64,000 nt of DNA from Anderseniella sp963700885 (GCA_963700885.1 CAVOZJ010000032.1:186001-250000); one strand, 5' to 3'. Shown: positions 50,179 through 59,943, counted from the first letter of the stretch. Made by a program: numbers and translations. Notes: generated from the letters alone by a model not told the origin.

Positions 50179-51345
50179 ATGAACCAGCGCGATCTCGGTA
50201 TTTACGTTCACTGGCCGTTTTGCAAGGCGAAGTGCCCGTATTGCGACTTCAATTCCCATGTCCGCCATCACGGCGTTGACCCGGATGCTTTTGGCGGTGC
50301 ACTGGCAACCGAACTGAACTGGTTTTCAAGCCAGACGCCGGGGCGCACCGTGACAAGTGTTTTTTTCGGCGGCGGTACGCCGTCTCTCATGCCGCCGGCC
50401 GTTGTCGGCGGAGTAATCGATCAGATCGCCAGCCTGTGGCCGGTTGCTGGCGACGTGGAGATTACCCTGGAGTCCAATCCGACCAGTGCGGAAGCGGCTA
50501 ATTTTGCGGGATACCGCAAAGCCGGCGTGAACCGGGTTTCCGTCGGCATCCAGGCGCTTGATGAGGCCGACCTTCGATACCTGGGCAGACAACACTCGGT
50601 GGAAGAAGGCCTGGCCGCGTTCCGGCTGGCCGCCCGGACATTCCCGCGCACCTCATTTGACCTCATTTATGCACGCCCCGGTCAGACGCCGTCCAAATGG
50701 AAATCCGAACTGGCAAGAGCGCTGTGCGAGCAGCAGGGCCATATGTCGCTCTACCAGTTGACCATCGAACCGGAAACCGCATTCTTCCGATTACATGAGG
50801 CTGGTCAGCTGGTGACACCTCATGAAGATCACGCAGCTGCGATGTACGAGATTACCCAGGAGCTGACTTGCACAGCAGGACTTCCTGCCTACGAGATTTC
50901 AAATCATGCCCGCGCCGGGCACGAGTGCCGCCACAACATGCTGTACTGGACTTATGGCGAATACGCCGGCGTTGGCCCGGGTGCCCATTCAAGATTGATT
51001 GCGGACAATGGTTCGCGACTGGCACTGTCTACCCAGAAGCATCCGGAAACCTGGCTCCATGCTGTTTCCTCGCGTTCAAATGGTGTGGTTGAAAGGCAGG
51101 TTATTGCCGGTGAAGATGCAATACACGAGTACCTGCTGATGGCCATGCGCACTACACATGGCGTCGATCTTGCCAGGTTGCATGACATGAGTGGCAAACC
51201 GATCAACCGGCCGCAACTGGATTATCTGATTTCAGATGGCCTCATAAGTCTGTCTGATGATCAAACCGCCATTGTTGCAACCCGGGCGGGACGTCAGGTT
51301 CTCAACTCGGTGATTGAGCATATTGCGTTTAAAACCCTGCATTGA
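50179..51345 (+). CDS. hemW: Radical SAM family haem chaperone HemW
   Basis: From ATG 50179 the protein has 388 residues. The radical SAM cluster is Cys15-x3-Cys19-x2-Cys22 (FCKAKCPYCDFNSH), with FFGGGTPSLM and the HemN-like C-terminal domain (GVGPGAHSR). HemW-type proteins lack the extra N-terminal residues of coproporphyrinogen dehydrogenase HemN and bind and deliver haem. The upstream open frame overlaps rdgB and is not needed. It converges on the broken LpoA-like gene with a 17-bp overlap. Confidence 0.93.
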   Translation: MNQRDLGIYVHWPFCKAKCPYCDFNSHVRHHGVDPDAFGGALATELNWFSSQTPGRTVTSVFFGGGTPSLMPPAVVGGVIDQIASLWPVAGDVEITLESNPTSAEAANFAGYRKAGVNRVSVGIQALDEADLRYLGRQHSVEEGLAAFRLAARTFPRTSFDLIYARPGQTPSKWKSELARALCEQQGHMSLYQLTIEPETAFFRLHEAGQLVTPHEDHAAAMYEITQELTCTAGLPAYEISNHARAGHECRHNMLYWTYGEYAGVGPGAHSRLIADNGSRLALSTQKHPETWLHAVSSRSNGVVERQVIAGEDAIHEYLLMAMRTTHGVDLARLHDMSGKPINRPQLDYLISDGLISLSDDQTAIVATRAGRQVLNSVIEHIAFKTLH

Positions 51346-52546
51346 ACCTGTCTGGTGCGGGAGAAATCTCGCTTGGTCCGGTAGGGGTGACTTCAAGAAT
51401 GGCAAGACCGCGTTCAATCTGACCGTTTGGACGGAACCGGAACAGCCCGTTGACGCCCTTGAACCCTTCCGGATTGGTAATGGCCTGCGCAGACGGAATT
51501 CCGCCGGGAGCATCTTCTGGTAACTATGACAGCCAGGCTGACGGCATCATAGGCGAGGCTGGCGAGCCTGGGAGGCGTGTTGCCGTAGGCTTGCTGGTAG
51601 CGTTCTGCAAACCGGGTAATCAGATCCGGTGACACACCGGCGTACCAGCCGCCACTGATCAGTCTTATATTGGCGGTAGACCGTTCATCCCACAAGCCTG
51701 TGCCCAGCATCCGGACCTTGCCTGATGAAAGGCCGGCAGAACTCAGGCCGTTTCCGGCATTTGCCAGCATTGCGCCGCCTTCCGGCAGAAACAGCCCCTG
51801 AATGTCATTGGCGGAATTGTCGATCTTGCCTGCAACCAGCCTGCTGATGCCGGCAATCCCGTCGGCTGATCGCGGATATCTGTCCAGCGCGACGATCTTT
51901 GCCCCGTTTGCCGCAACGGCCTGGTTCAGGGCATTTTCGGCAATACTGCCATATGCACTTTGTGGCACCATGGCAGCGATGTTGCGAACACCTTGTGCCG
52001 CAGCGTAACGCACCAGGTTTGACACTTCCTCGCTGGGCAGGAAGCTCATCAGGTAAACGCCGTTGCCGGCGACGCCTGCAACCGAGGAAAATGCGACGAC
52101 AGGGACATTTCGCTTGCGTGCGATGGGAGATATTGCCTGAACTTCAGAAGACAGCAATGGCCCCAGAATAAGTGTGGCGCCATCCTTCAGGGCTTCGTTG
52201 GCGGCAGTGCGCGCACCATCGGCATTGCCTCGGGTGTCCTTGGTAATCAACTGGATGCCCTGGCTGCCCGCATCAAGCAATGCCGCTTCCGCGGCATTCT
52301 TCAGCGCCTTGCCGATTGATGCAGTTTCCCCCTCCGCTGACAGTGGCAGCAGAATTGCTACCTTGACCGGACCGCCAGAACCGGAGTCTGAACGGCTGGC
52401 GCCTGCTGTTCGGGCTTCTGGACGGTTCCCGCTTCCGGCTTGTCATCCGAGAACAGGCTGCCGACACTGACGCCGCCGGTGCTGCAGGCAGAAACCAGCA
52501 GCAATGTAATCAGCATTGCCGCTAGTGTGACAGATTCGGCTTGCAA
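51329..52546 (-). pseudogene. LpoA-like penicillin-binding protein activator, disrupted by frameshifts
   Basis: Three segments join into one periplasmic-binding-protein-like lipoprotein. The first frame (52546 to about 52380) encodes a hydrophobic leader with LVSAC lipobox and a Pro/Glu-rich linker, then hits a stop. The middle frame (about 52375 to 51520) encodes GGPVKVAILLPLSAEGETAS, the AGSQGIQL region and most of the ligand-binding domain. The last segment, back in the first frame (about 51515 to 51329), encodes EGFKGVNGLFRFRPNGQIER and ends with NAGF. The two shifts cancel, but the product as written is truncated. A third shift near the signal peptide is possible, since the basic N-region lies in another frame from ATG 52577. 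The position opposite rsmI-yraN matches lpoA in other Proteobacteria. Confidence 0.82.
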
Positions 52547-52701
52547 TCGAGTTGCGTCGAGGCAGTACAGTGATCATGATATCCCCACACCCGCCGCGCA
52601 AACAATCGAATGAAAGTCAGCCCGGACGTCCGCGAACAAATTTATCAGTTAGCTTTAGCCATTTTTGCGGCTTGTTTCAAACGTTCACCAGTGTAAAAAT
52701 C

Positions 52702-53601
52702 ATGCATACCGATAAATCCAGTCGCACCTACTCCATTCAGGGCCACGTTTTTGCGGCCCCCGCGCTGGCCGCCGGCCTGCATCTTGTTGCAACTCCACTG
52801 GGTAATCTGGCAGATGTTGGCTTGCGGTCACTGGCAGTTCTGGCCGCTGCCGACATCGTGCTGTGTGAAGATACCCGCATCACCAGCAGACTGATGCAAC
52901 GCTATTCCATTGCAACACGTCTAAAGCCGTATCATGACCATAACGCGGCCAGTGTCCGACCGGTGTTGTTGCAGAAGCTGTCCGCAGGCGCTGCCATTGC
53001 GCTGGTGTCCGATGCCGGTATGCCAATGGTGTCAGACCCCGGTTACAAGCTTGTTCGAGACTGTGTTGAACAGGCAATTGCAGTAGATGTGGTGCCAGGC
53101 CCAACCGCACCGGTAACCGCACTTGCCCTGTCGGGATTGCCTAGTGACCGGTTCCTGTTTGCCGGGTTCCTGTCTGCCAAACAAGGCACAAGAATGAGGC
53201 AATTGCAGGAGTTGTCAGCGATACCCGCCACACTCCTGATGTTTGAAAGCGCTGCCAGGATTGCAGCAACTCTCAACGATATTGCCGATTGCATGGGCAA
53301 TCGCGCAATGGCCGTGGCACGCGAAATGACCAAGTTGCATCAGGAGGTTTTGCGCGGCGACGCCCGCTCCATAATCTCGCAATTGTCCGGCAGGTCTGCG
53401 CTCAAGGGCGAGATCACCATGGTCATAGGCCCGCCGGACCGGGCGCCCGAAGTGTCGCAGGACGATGTGTTGTCAAGGCTGTCGGAACTTTTGCGCGATC
53501 ATCCGGTCAGCAAGGCGGCAACAATTCTAGCCAAAGAGACCGGCAGGCCCCGGGCAGGCCTGTATGATCTGGCGGTGTCCATGAAGAATGCGGGTTCATG
53601 A
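52702..53601 (+). CDS. rsmI: 16S rRNA (cytidine1402-2'-O)-methyltransferase
   Basis: The 299-residue protein has the RsmI signatures LHLVATPLGNLADVGLRSL, CEDTRITSRLM, ALVSDAGMPMVSDPGYKLV and VPGPTAPVTAL. It makes the 2'-O-methyl of C1402 in the ribosomal P site. I choose ATG 52702 as the first start near the conserved core; the frame is open to 52552 but the extra residues look unlike the family. It is divergent from the LpoA-like gene and overlaps yraN by 4 bp (ATGA). Confidence 0.95.
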   Translation: MHTDKSSRTYSIQGHVFAAPALAAGLHLVATPLGNLADVGLRSLAVLAAADIVLCEDTRITSRLMQRYSIATRLKPYHDHNAASVRPVLLQKLSAGAAIALVSDAGMPMVSDPGYKLVRDCVEQAIAVDVVPGPTAPVTALALSGLPSDRFLFAGFLSAKQGTRMRQLQELSAIPATLLMFESAARIAATLNDIADCMGNRAMAVAREMTKLHQEVLRGDARSIISQLSGRSALKGEITMVIGPPDRAPEVSQDDVLSRLSELLRDHPVSKAATILAKETGRPRAGLYDLAVSMKNAGS

Positions 53602-53978
53602 CAAGACCGCCGGCCCGTCATCGCCAGCTGGCAGAACGCCTGGGTCGGCTGGCCGAAGCCAAGGCTGCCATGCTGCTGCGGTTGAAAGGCTACCGGATAG
53701 TTGCGCAGCGCTGGAAGTCTCCAGCAGGTGAAATTGACCTGATAGCCCGGCGCGGTCCGGTGGTTGCATTTGTCGAGGTAAAGGCCCGGGTCGGCGCAGA
53801 CGACGCACTGGCCTCTCTGGGCCCCTATCAGCGGCGGCGCATCGTCAGGGCCGCGCACTACTGGCTGGCGTCAAATCCCGATGCTGTCGTGTGTGATTGC
53901 CGCTTTGACATCGTCCTGGTGACACCGTACCAGTGGCCTCAGCACATCGCCAACGCATTTGCCGAAGACGATCAGTAG
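53598..53978 (+). CDS. yraN: UPF0102/YraN family nuclease-fold protein
   Basis: The 126-residue protein has an N-terminal helical region (GRLAEAKAAMLLRLKGYRIV) and a restriction-endonuclease-like core with AGEIDLIARRGPVVAFVEVKAR, showing the D...ExK nuclease arrangement. No cellular function has been established for YraN. It overlaps rsmI by 4 bp and is followed by gshB; rsmI-yraN-gshB is a common alphaproteobacterial operon. Confidence 0.92.
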   Translation: MTRPPARHRQLAERLGRLAEAKAAMLLRLKGYRIVAQRWKSPAGEIDLIARRGPVVAFVEVKARVGADDALASLGPYQRRRIVRAAHYWLASNPDAVVCDCRFDIVLVTPYQWPQHIANAFAEDDQ

Positions 53979-54001
53979 AAAAGTCCGGAGATTGAAAACC
54001 C

Positions 54002-54943
54002 ATGTCGCTCAAAATCGCAGTTCAGATGGATCCGATTGAGGCGATCAACATCATGGGTGATTCCACCTTTGCCCTCATGCTGGAAGCTCAAGGGCGAGGT
54101 CACGAACTGTTTGAGTATCATGCAGATGCCCTGGCATTGCGCGATGGCAGGCTGGCGGCTTCAGGCGCAGATGTGAAAGTGCGCGACGAAGTGGGAAGAC
54201 ACTATGAGAAATCAGAAAGGCGCAATGTCCGGCTGGAAGATTATGATGTGGTCTTGATGCGGCAGGACCCGCCGTTTGACATGAACTACATCACCTATAC
54301 GCACATGCTGCAGGCCGTTCACCCGAAGACACTGGTGGTCAATGACCCGGCGGAAGTGCGTAATGCGCCGGAAAAGCTGTATGTGTTGCAATACCGTGAA
54401 TTCATTCCTCCAACGCTTGTCTCGCGGGACCCGCAACGGTTGTCTGAGTTCCGCGAGGAACATGGCGACATCATCTTGAAGCCCTTGTATGGCAATGGCG
54501 GCGCCGGGGTGTTCCGGCTGGCTCATGGGGATGAGAATTTTGCCTCCCTGATGGAAATGTTCACCCAGTCATTTCGCGAACCGTTCATTGCCCAGAAATA
54601 CCTGTCGGATGTGAAGAAGGGCGACAAGCGCATTATCCTGGTTGACGGCGAACCGGCAGGTGCCATTAACCGGGTTCCGGCGGCCGGAGAAACCCGCTCC
54701 AACATGCATGTTGGCGGCAGGCCTGAGCCAACCGAACTGACTGATCGCGAACGCGAAATATGTGACCGGATCGGGCCGGACCTGAAACGCCGCGGCCTGA
54801 TTTTCGTCGGCATCGACGTTATTGGCGATTACATGACCGAAATCAACGTCACTTCGCCAACCGGCATTCGCGAGGTCAAGAAGTTCGGCGGCGCCGATAT
54901 TGCCGCGCTCGTACTGGACGCAATTGAGGCGCGGCGCGGATAG
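54002..54943 (+). CDS. gshB: Glutathione synthetase
   Basis: The 313-residue ATP-grasp enzyme has KIAVQMDPIEAINIMGDSTF at its start, LMRQDPPFDMNYI, GDIILKPLYGNGGAGVFRL and the metal-binding FVGIDVIGDYMTEINVTSPTG in two parts. It ligates glycine to gamma-glutamylcysteine. It lies 23 bp downstream of yraN and is the last gene before a short 84-bp gap to yifB. No defects. Confidence 0.96.
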   Translation: MSLKIAVQMDPIEAINIMGDSTFALMLEAQGRGHELFEYHADALALRDGRLAASGADVKVRDEVGRHYEKSERRNVRLEDYDVVLMRQDPPFDMNYITYTHMLQAVHPKTLVVNDPAEVRNAPEKLYVLQYREFIPPTLVSRDPQRLSEFREEHGDIILKPLYGNGGAGVFRLAHGDENFASLMEMFTQSFREPFIAQKYLSDVKKGDKRIILVDGEPAGAINRVPAAGETRSNMHVGGRPEPTELTDREREICDRIGPDLKRRGLIFVGIDVIGDYMTEINVTSPTGIREVKKFGGADIAALVLDAIEARRG

Positions 54944-55027
54944 CACAAAAAGCATGTTCCCTAAATGTTCTTGATTTTGATATCTGTGCCTGTATGCTGA
55001 TGGGGAGTCAACAAGGGGTGACCTGCC

Positions 55028-56560
55028 ATGGTATCGCGTGTCGCGACAGTTGCGTTCAGGGGCATCGAGGCTGTGCCGGTCGATGTGCAGGTGCACATGG
55101 CGTCCGGCATGGTGGCGTTTTCCATTGTCGGTCTGGCTGACAAGGCGGTTGCCGAGAGCAGGGAACGGGTGCGCGCGGCGCTTTCTGCCATCGGCCTGGC
55201 CATGCCGGCCAGGCGCATCACCGTCAATCTGGCCCCGGCGGATCTGCCCAAGGAGGGCAGTCATTTCGATTTGCCCATTGCCCTTGCCCTGATGGCTGCC
55301 ATGGGACTGCTGCCGGCAGACTTCATCAGCCAGTACGTGGTGCTGGGAGAGCTATCGCTTGACGGATCGGTGGAACCGGTTTCAGGAGCGCTGCCGGCGG
55401 CAATGGCCGCCAATGCGCGCTCACTGGGTTTGATCTGTCCGCAGGCCTGCGGGTCCGAAGCGGCCTGGGCGTCAGACGACATGGACATCCTGGCGGTCAA
55501 TTCCCTGGTTCAGGTGCTCAATCACATGAAGGGAACGCAGGTGTTGACGAGACCGAAGCCGGCAATTGCAGAAACTGCCGGCCATCTGGCCGATTTCCGC
55601 GATGTGAAAGGTCAGGAAACCGCAAAGCGCGCGCTGGAGGTTGCTGCTGCCGGCGGCCATCACATGCTGATGGTAGGCCCGCCCGGCGCCGGCAAATCAA
55701 TGCTGGCATCGCGGTTGTCTTCCATACTGCCGCCGATGGACGCATCTGAAATGCTGGAGGTTTCAACCATAGCCTCGGTGGCCGGCGAACTGCGCTCGCG
55801 CGGTGTCTCGACCATCAGGCCCTACCGCAATCCGCATCATTCAGCATCACAGGCCGCCCTCATCGGCGGCGGGCATCGCGCGCAACCCGGTGAAATGGTG
55901 CTGGCGCACAACGGGATTCTGTTTCTGGACGAGTTGCCCGAGTTCCAGCCGCGCGCCTTGGAGGCATTGCGCCAACCCATGGAAACCGGCGAGGCGGTGG
56001 TGGCGCGCGCCAATCACCACATTACCTATCCTGCCCGCTTTCAACTGATCGCCGCAATGAACCCGTGCAAGTGCGGCATGGCTGGCGAACCCGGTCATGT
56101 GTGTAAACGCGGCGCGAAGTGTGCGGTTGATTATCAGGCGCGCATTTCAGGACCGCTGCTTGATCGCATTGACATTCAGATCGAACTGGCGGCGGTGAGC
56201 GCATCCGACCTGGCCTTGCCGCCGCCTGCCGAAGGCTCCACCGAAATTGCATCGCGCGTGGCAGGCGCCAGGGCCATCCAGATCGAGCGGTTCACCAACC
56301 TTGGGATGACCGGGTTGCGAACCAATGCACAACTGGACGGAACCCTGCTGGAAGAAGTCGCCCGACCTGACAATCAGGGATTGTCCTTGTTGCAGGACGC
56401 TGCGGGCGCCATGAACCTGTCAGCGCGCGGCTATCACCGGGTGCTGCGGCTGGCAAGAACTCTGGCTGATCTTGACGGACAGGAGATGGTAACACGCCTG
56501 AACGTCGCCGAGGCAATCAGCTACCGCCAGAAACTGGCCAGTTTTCAGCTGGCAGCCTGA
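55028..56560 (+). CDS. comM: YifB/ComM family Mg-chelatase-like AAA+ ATPase
   Basis: The 510-residue protein has the N-terminal ChlI-like domain (GLADKAVAESRERVRAAL, then VNLAPADLPKEGSHFDLPIA), Walker A GPPGAGKSMLASRL and HNGILFLDELPEFQPRALE for Walker B. A zinc-like CKCGMAGEPGHVCKRGAKC insertion and C-terminal RVLRLARTLADL complete it. ComM relatives are helicases acting in branch migration during natural transformation. Whether this bacterium is competent is unknown. The family is certain and the name is by homology. Confidence 0.93.
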   Translation: MVSRVATVAFRGIEAVPVDVQVHMASGMVAFSIVGLADKAVAESRERVRAALSAIGLAMPARRITVNLAPADLPKEGSHFDLPIALALMAAMGLLPADFISQYVVLGELSLDGSVEPVSGALPAAMAANARSLGLICPQACGSEAAWASDDMDILAVNSLVQVLNHMKGTQVLTRPKPAIAETAGHLADFRDVKGQETAKRALEVAAAGGHHMLMVGPPGAGKSMLASRLSSILPPMDASEMLEVSTIASVAGELRSRGVSTIRPYRNPHHSASQAALIGGGHRAQPGEMVLAHNGILFLDELPEFQPRALEALRQPMETGEAVVARANHHITYPARFQLIAAMNPCKCGMAGEPGHVCKRGAKCAVDYQARISGPLLDRIDIQIELAAVSASDLALPPPAEGSTEIASRVAGARAIQIERFTNLGMTGLRTNAQLDGTLLEEVARPDNQGLSLLQDAAGAMNLSARGYHRVLRLARTLADLDGQEMVTRLNVAEAISYRQKLASFQLAA

Positions 56561-56585
56561 ACGTCCTTGCCGGGATCGGGGCCTG

Positions 56586-56744
56586 TCAGCGTCTTCGCAG
56601 CAGGTCTTCGACCAGGCAGACCGCCTGGAAGATGGCGCGGCTCAGGGTGTTTTCGGGCCCGACAGCGCGAGGATTGGATTCCAGTATCCGGTAGTCGACC
56701 GCTACGGTGGGATGAAGCAGATTGGTGAATGCATAGGGGTTCAT
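56586..56744 (-). CDS. Small protein divergent from the LysR gene
   Basis: A 52-residue frame starts at ATG 56744 with AAAGGA about eight bases upstream and stops at 56586. It begins MNPYAFTNLLHPTVAVDYRI and ends with FQAVCLVEDLLRRR, a plausible amphipathic helix. I do not recognise the family. It sits head to head with the LysR-type regulator 130 bp away, the usual place for a regulated partner. A longer overlapping frame on the same strand (56545-56751) has Arg/Pro-rich, non-protein-like composition and is rejected. The rest of this 314-bp gap holds nothing else I can see. Confidence 0.5.
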   Translation of the reverse strand: MNPYAFTNLLHPTVAVDYRILESNPRAVGPENTLSRAIFQAVCLVEDLLRRR

Positions 56745-56874
56745 AGCGCACATCCTTTTAGAAATTCTGTTGTCAAAACAGCTTATATGGTGCAGTATGT
56801 ACCCGTTTTTTTGCTATGACAAGCGAATTGCTCTCAAGCAATAATTTAGAAAAAATAATCTATCGGTTAAAACC

Positions 56875-57843
56875 ATGCCGTCCCGATTGCCGCCACTGAA
56901 TGCTCTGCGCGCCTTTGAGGCTGCCGGCCGACGCGCCAGTATGAGCGCGGCTGCAGAAGAACTGGCGGTCACGCCGGCTGCCATTAGCCACCAGATCAAG
57001 ACCCTGGAGGATCATTTCCGGTTTCCGCTGTTTCACCGCAATGTCAGGTCCATCCGGCTGACTGATCGTGGTGCGGCCCTGTTGCCCTACCTGAGCGAGG
57101 GCCTTGAGTTGTGGAGGCAAGGTTGCAGCGTCTTGCAAACCCTGGATGAGGAGGCGCCGCTGGTGATTTCGTCCGTGCCGGTGTTTGCCGGCAAGTGGCT
57201 GGTCAGGCGGCTGTCGGAATTCAACGCCCTGCACCCCGACATCAATGTCCGGCTGGACGGAACATTGTCGATGGCAAACTTTGCCGGTGATGGCGTGGAT
57301 GCGGCCATTCGCTTCGGCACCGGTCCCTACCCGGGCCTGCATGCTGAAACTCTGGTGGCTGAGGATGTCGTGCCTGTGTGTTCACCCTTGCTATTGAAAG
57401 GCGAACACCCGCTTCTGACGCCGCAGGACCTGGTCCATCACACGCTGATCCATGTGGACTGGTTTGCCGCAGCAGGAACCCAGCCCGACTGGCCCATGTG
57501 GCTGAAAACCGCCGGCGTTGCGGTAGCCAATCGCCTGAAGGGGCCGGTGATGACCAGCGATTCGCTCGCCGTGGAAGCTGCGATCAACGCTGGTGGGGTG
57601 GCGCTGGTGAGCGAATTCCTGGTTCGCCAGGACCTTGCCAGCGGCCGTCTGGTCAAGCCTTTTGACCTGGTCTTGCCCTCTGACCACTGGTACTGGTTCG
57701 TATGTCCCGACGAATACCTCGGTCGCCCCAATGTGCGGGCGTTTCGTGACTGGCTGGTTGCCGCAGTTCACGATGATCCGGTCAGCGCAATCCACGATCA
57801 GGCGGCTGCGCGCGCAGCCTTCACCGAAACAACTGGCAATTGA
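56875..57843 (+). CDS. LysR-family transcriptional regulator (GcvA-like)
   Basis: The 322-residue regulator has an N-terminal winged HTH with RLPPLNALRAFEAAGRRASM and AAEELAVTPAAISHQIKTLE, and a C-terminal ligand-binding domain (VFAGKWLVRRLSEFNALHPD, then AIRFGTGPYPGLHAETL). The opening and the 'FAGKWLVRRL' segment are typical of the GcvA subgroup. Target and ligand are unknown. The small divergent gene across an A+T-rich 130-bp gap is the natural candidate target. A hybrid histidine kinase follows 105 bp downstream on the same strand. Confidence 0.92.
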   Translation: MPSRLPPLNALRAFEAAGRRASMSAAAEELAVTPAAISHQIKTLEDHFRFPLFHRNVRSIRLTDRGAALLPYLSEGLELWRQGCSVLQTLDEEAPLVISSVPVFAGKWLVRRLSEFNALHPDINVRLDGTLSMANFAGDGVDAAIRFGTGPYPGLHAETLVAEDVVPVCSPLLLKGEHPLLTPQDLVHHTLIHVDWFAAAGTQPDWPMWLKTAGVAVANRLKGPVMTSDSLAVEAAINAGGVALVSEFLVRQDLASGRLVKPFDLVLPSDHWYWFVCPDEYLGRPNVRAFRDWLVAAVHDDPVSAIHDQAAARAAFTETTGN

Positions 57844-57947
57844 AACCCGTGCAAACCACCTAACCTGCTTCGGACGGCACCCAACACAATTGCTAAAATT
57901 TTAATGATCCGGCTAGCCCAGTTCTAACCATTGCAATGCCATAACCC

Positions 57948-59876
57948 ATGCAGGAAGTGTTGCAAACGGGGAAGTGCGTGGCGCAGGAATCGGTCAGTAA
58001 AAATACCGAACGGCGGCAGCGGCCAAGATCAATGGGATCGGTCGCGCTGAAGCGCCGTACCAGAATACTGGTGCGGATTGGCTCTGCCCTGGCCGTGCTG
58101 GCTGCGCTCGTCAACATAATTGCGATCAGCATGCAGGCAAACCAGATTGAAATTCTTTCCCGCATACTGTTTGTGGCTCTGGTGGTGTTCCTGCTGCTGG
58201 CATTTCAGCATGTGTGGGCAATCACGAACCGGCAACTTGTCGAGTTGCAAAGCGCTCTCAGGGAACTGCGTACCGCGCGTACACATGCTGATGAGGCCAA
58301 CCGGGCAAAATCGCGGTTCCTGGCGGTAGTGTCGCATGAGCTCAGGACGCCGATGAATGGTGTGATTGGCATGACCAGCCTGCTGCTCGATTCGAAATTG
58401 ACTCACGAACAGCGCAGTTACGCAGAGGCCGTCGATATGTCGGGGCGCTCGCTGCTGTCTATCATCGACGAACTGCTGGACGCGGCAAAAACCGAATCCG
58501 GCGAGATGACTATAGTGCCGTCACCTTTCAACCTTTGCGAACTGGTCGAAGGCTCGGTCGAACTTCTGGCCGCGCGGGCACACGCCAAATCCATTGAAAT
58601 CAGTTGCTACGTTGCCCCGGAACTTCCCGGGCAGGTTGTCGGCGACGCCCAGCGTCTGCGCCAGGTTCTGTTGAACATGGCCGGCAATGCGATCAAGTTC
58701 ACGCCGCGAGGCAGCGTTCTGCTCCGGGTTGAAAAGGGCAAAAAGGCAAACGCCATAGCGTTCAGTGTTGCTGACACCGGATGCGGCATACCAGAAAGCG
58801 AGCGCGAGACTATCTTTGAGAGGTTTGTCCAGTCTTCCATAACCGAAAACCAGGCCTCCGGCGGTACCGGCTTGGGTCTTGCCATTTCACGGCATCTGGT
58901 TGAACTCATGGACGGTGAAATTACTGTCGAAAGTGAACAGGGCCGCGGTACCACATTCCGTTTTGAAATCTGCCTGCCTGCCGCGCGGTCCCAGCGTAAA
59001 GCCGCCGGCACTGCCAGGGCGCTGTCCAGATGCACAGTGGTTCTGACCAGTCCGCCGGGCTCGACCCGAACTGTTCTGCAGGACTACCTGACCGGCTTTG
59101 GAGCAAAATGCATTTCAGGCGGACCGCCGGATGACCTGGCCGAAACCATGGCGTCACTGGCCGCGCATTCCAGAACCGGGCGGTTGGCGGTTATCCTTGA
59201 TCCGGCCGCTGCGAAGGACCGCGAGCAAGTTTTCGGACTGGCCGATGAACTCTCGGAAATCGCCAGTGTCTGGATTCTGCTGAAGCCGGAGGAACGCCGC
59301 TCCTACAGAAAGCTGATGGATGATGTTCGCATCGGCTATCTGCTGAAGCCGACCCGGCGCGCAACGCTTCTGGCGCAGTTTGCCGAAAGTCCCGATCCAA
59401 TGCGCAAACCGGTGACCTCCCTGCGCAGGACAGCCCGCAAGTTGCGACGGGTGAAGGACAATACCGGTCTCAAGGTGTTGCTGGTGGAAGACAACAAGAT
59501 CAACATGCTGCTGGCCACCAAGATGCTGATGGCGGCCGGGCACAGTGTAACGCACGTCGACAATGGCGTAGAGGCCGTCAACGAGATCAGGCGGCAGTTG
59601 ACAGTGAAGAACACCATTACCCACGACATTATCCTGATGGATATATTCATGCCGAAAATTGATGGCATGCAAACCACACGGCAAATACGCCAGCTTGAGG
59701 CAGAGAATGGGATACAGCCACGTGTGCCCATTCTGGCTCTGACGGCCAATGCGCGTGAAGACAGCCAGCGCGCATGCATCAATGCCGGCATGGACGGCTA
59801 TCTCGCCAAACCATTTGATCGCGCAGATCTGGAAGAGGCAGTTGCCGGTCTGGTGCAAGCCGGAAATGCGGCCTGA
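57948..59876 (+). CDS. Hybrid sensor histidine kinase with C-terminal receiver
   Basis: The 642-residue protein has two N-terminal membrane helices (SALAVLAALVNIIAISM and ILFVALVVFLLLAF) with almost no periplasmic loop. A short coiled coil and HisKA follow, with phospho-acceptor His130 in VVSHELRTPMNGVIGM. Next are HATPase_c boxes (NMAGNAIKF, DTGCGIP, GGTGLGLAIS), a receiver-like region lacking a clear acceptor (about 360-475), and an intact receiver with LLVEDNKINMLLA and Asp565 in ILMDIFMPKIDGM. The tiny sensing loop suggests a membrane or cytoplasmic signal. No partner phosphotransfer gene is nearby. ATG 58032 is an alternative start. Confidence 0.9.
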   Translation: MQEVLQTGKCVAQESVSKNTERRQRPRSMGSVALKRRTRILVRIGSALAVLAALVNIIAISMQANQIEILSRILFVALVVFLLLAFQHVWAITNRQLVELQSALRELRTARTHADEANRAKSRFLAVVSHELRTPMNGVIGMTSLLLDSKLTHEQRSYAEAVDMSGRSLLSIIDELLDAAKTESGEMTIVPSPFNLCELVEGSVELLAARAHAKSIEISCYVAPELPGQVVGDAQRLRQVLLNMAGNAIKFTPRGSVLLRVEKGKKANAIAFSVADTGCGIPESERETIFERFVQSSITENQASGGTGLGLAISRHLVELMDGEITVESEQGRGTTFRFEICLPAARSQRKAAGTARALSRCTVVLTSPPGSTRTVLQDYLTGFGAKCISGGPPDDLAETMASLAAHSRTGRLAVILDPAAAKDREQVFGLADELSEIASVWILLKPEERRSYRKLMDDVRIGYLLKPTRRATLLAQFAESPDPMRKPVTSLRRTARKLRRVKDNTGLKVLLVEDNKINMLLATKMLMAAGHSVTHVDNGVEAVNEIRRQLTVKNTITHDIILMDIFMPKIDGMQTTRQIRQLEAENGIQPRVPILALTANAREDSQRACINAGMDGYLAKPFDRADLEEAVAGLVQAGNAA

Positions 59877-59943
59877 TGGCCTGTGGATGGTGATGATTGT
59901 GCAAGCGACGAGACCGCCCGTGTTGGAGTAATGTGCCGGCACA

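Noticed and set aside
54569..55264. 231-codon antisense frame across gshB and yifB
   Set aside because: His/Arg/Asn-rich composition and complete overlap with two intact genes argue against it being real.
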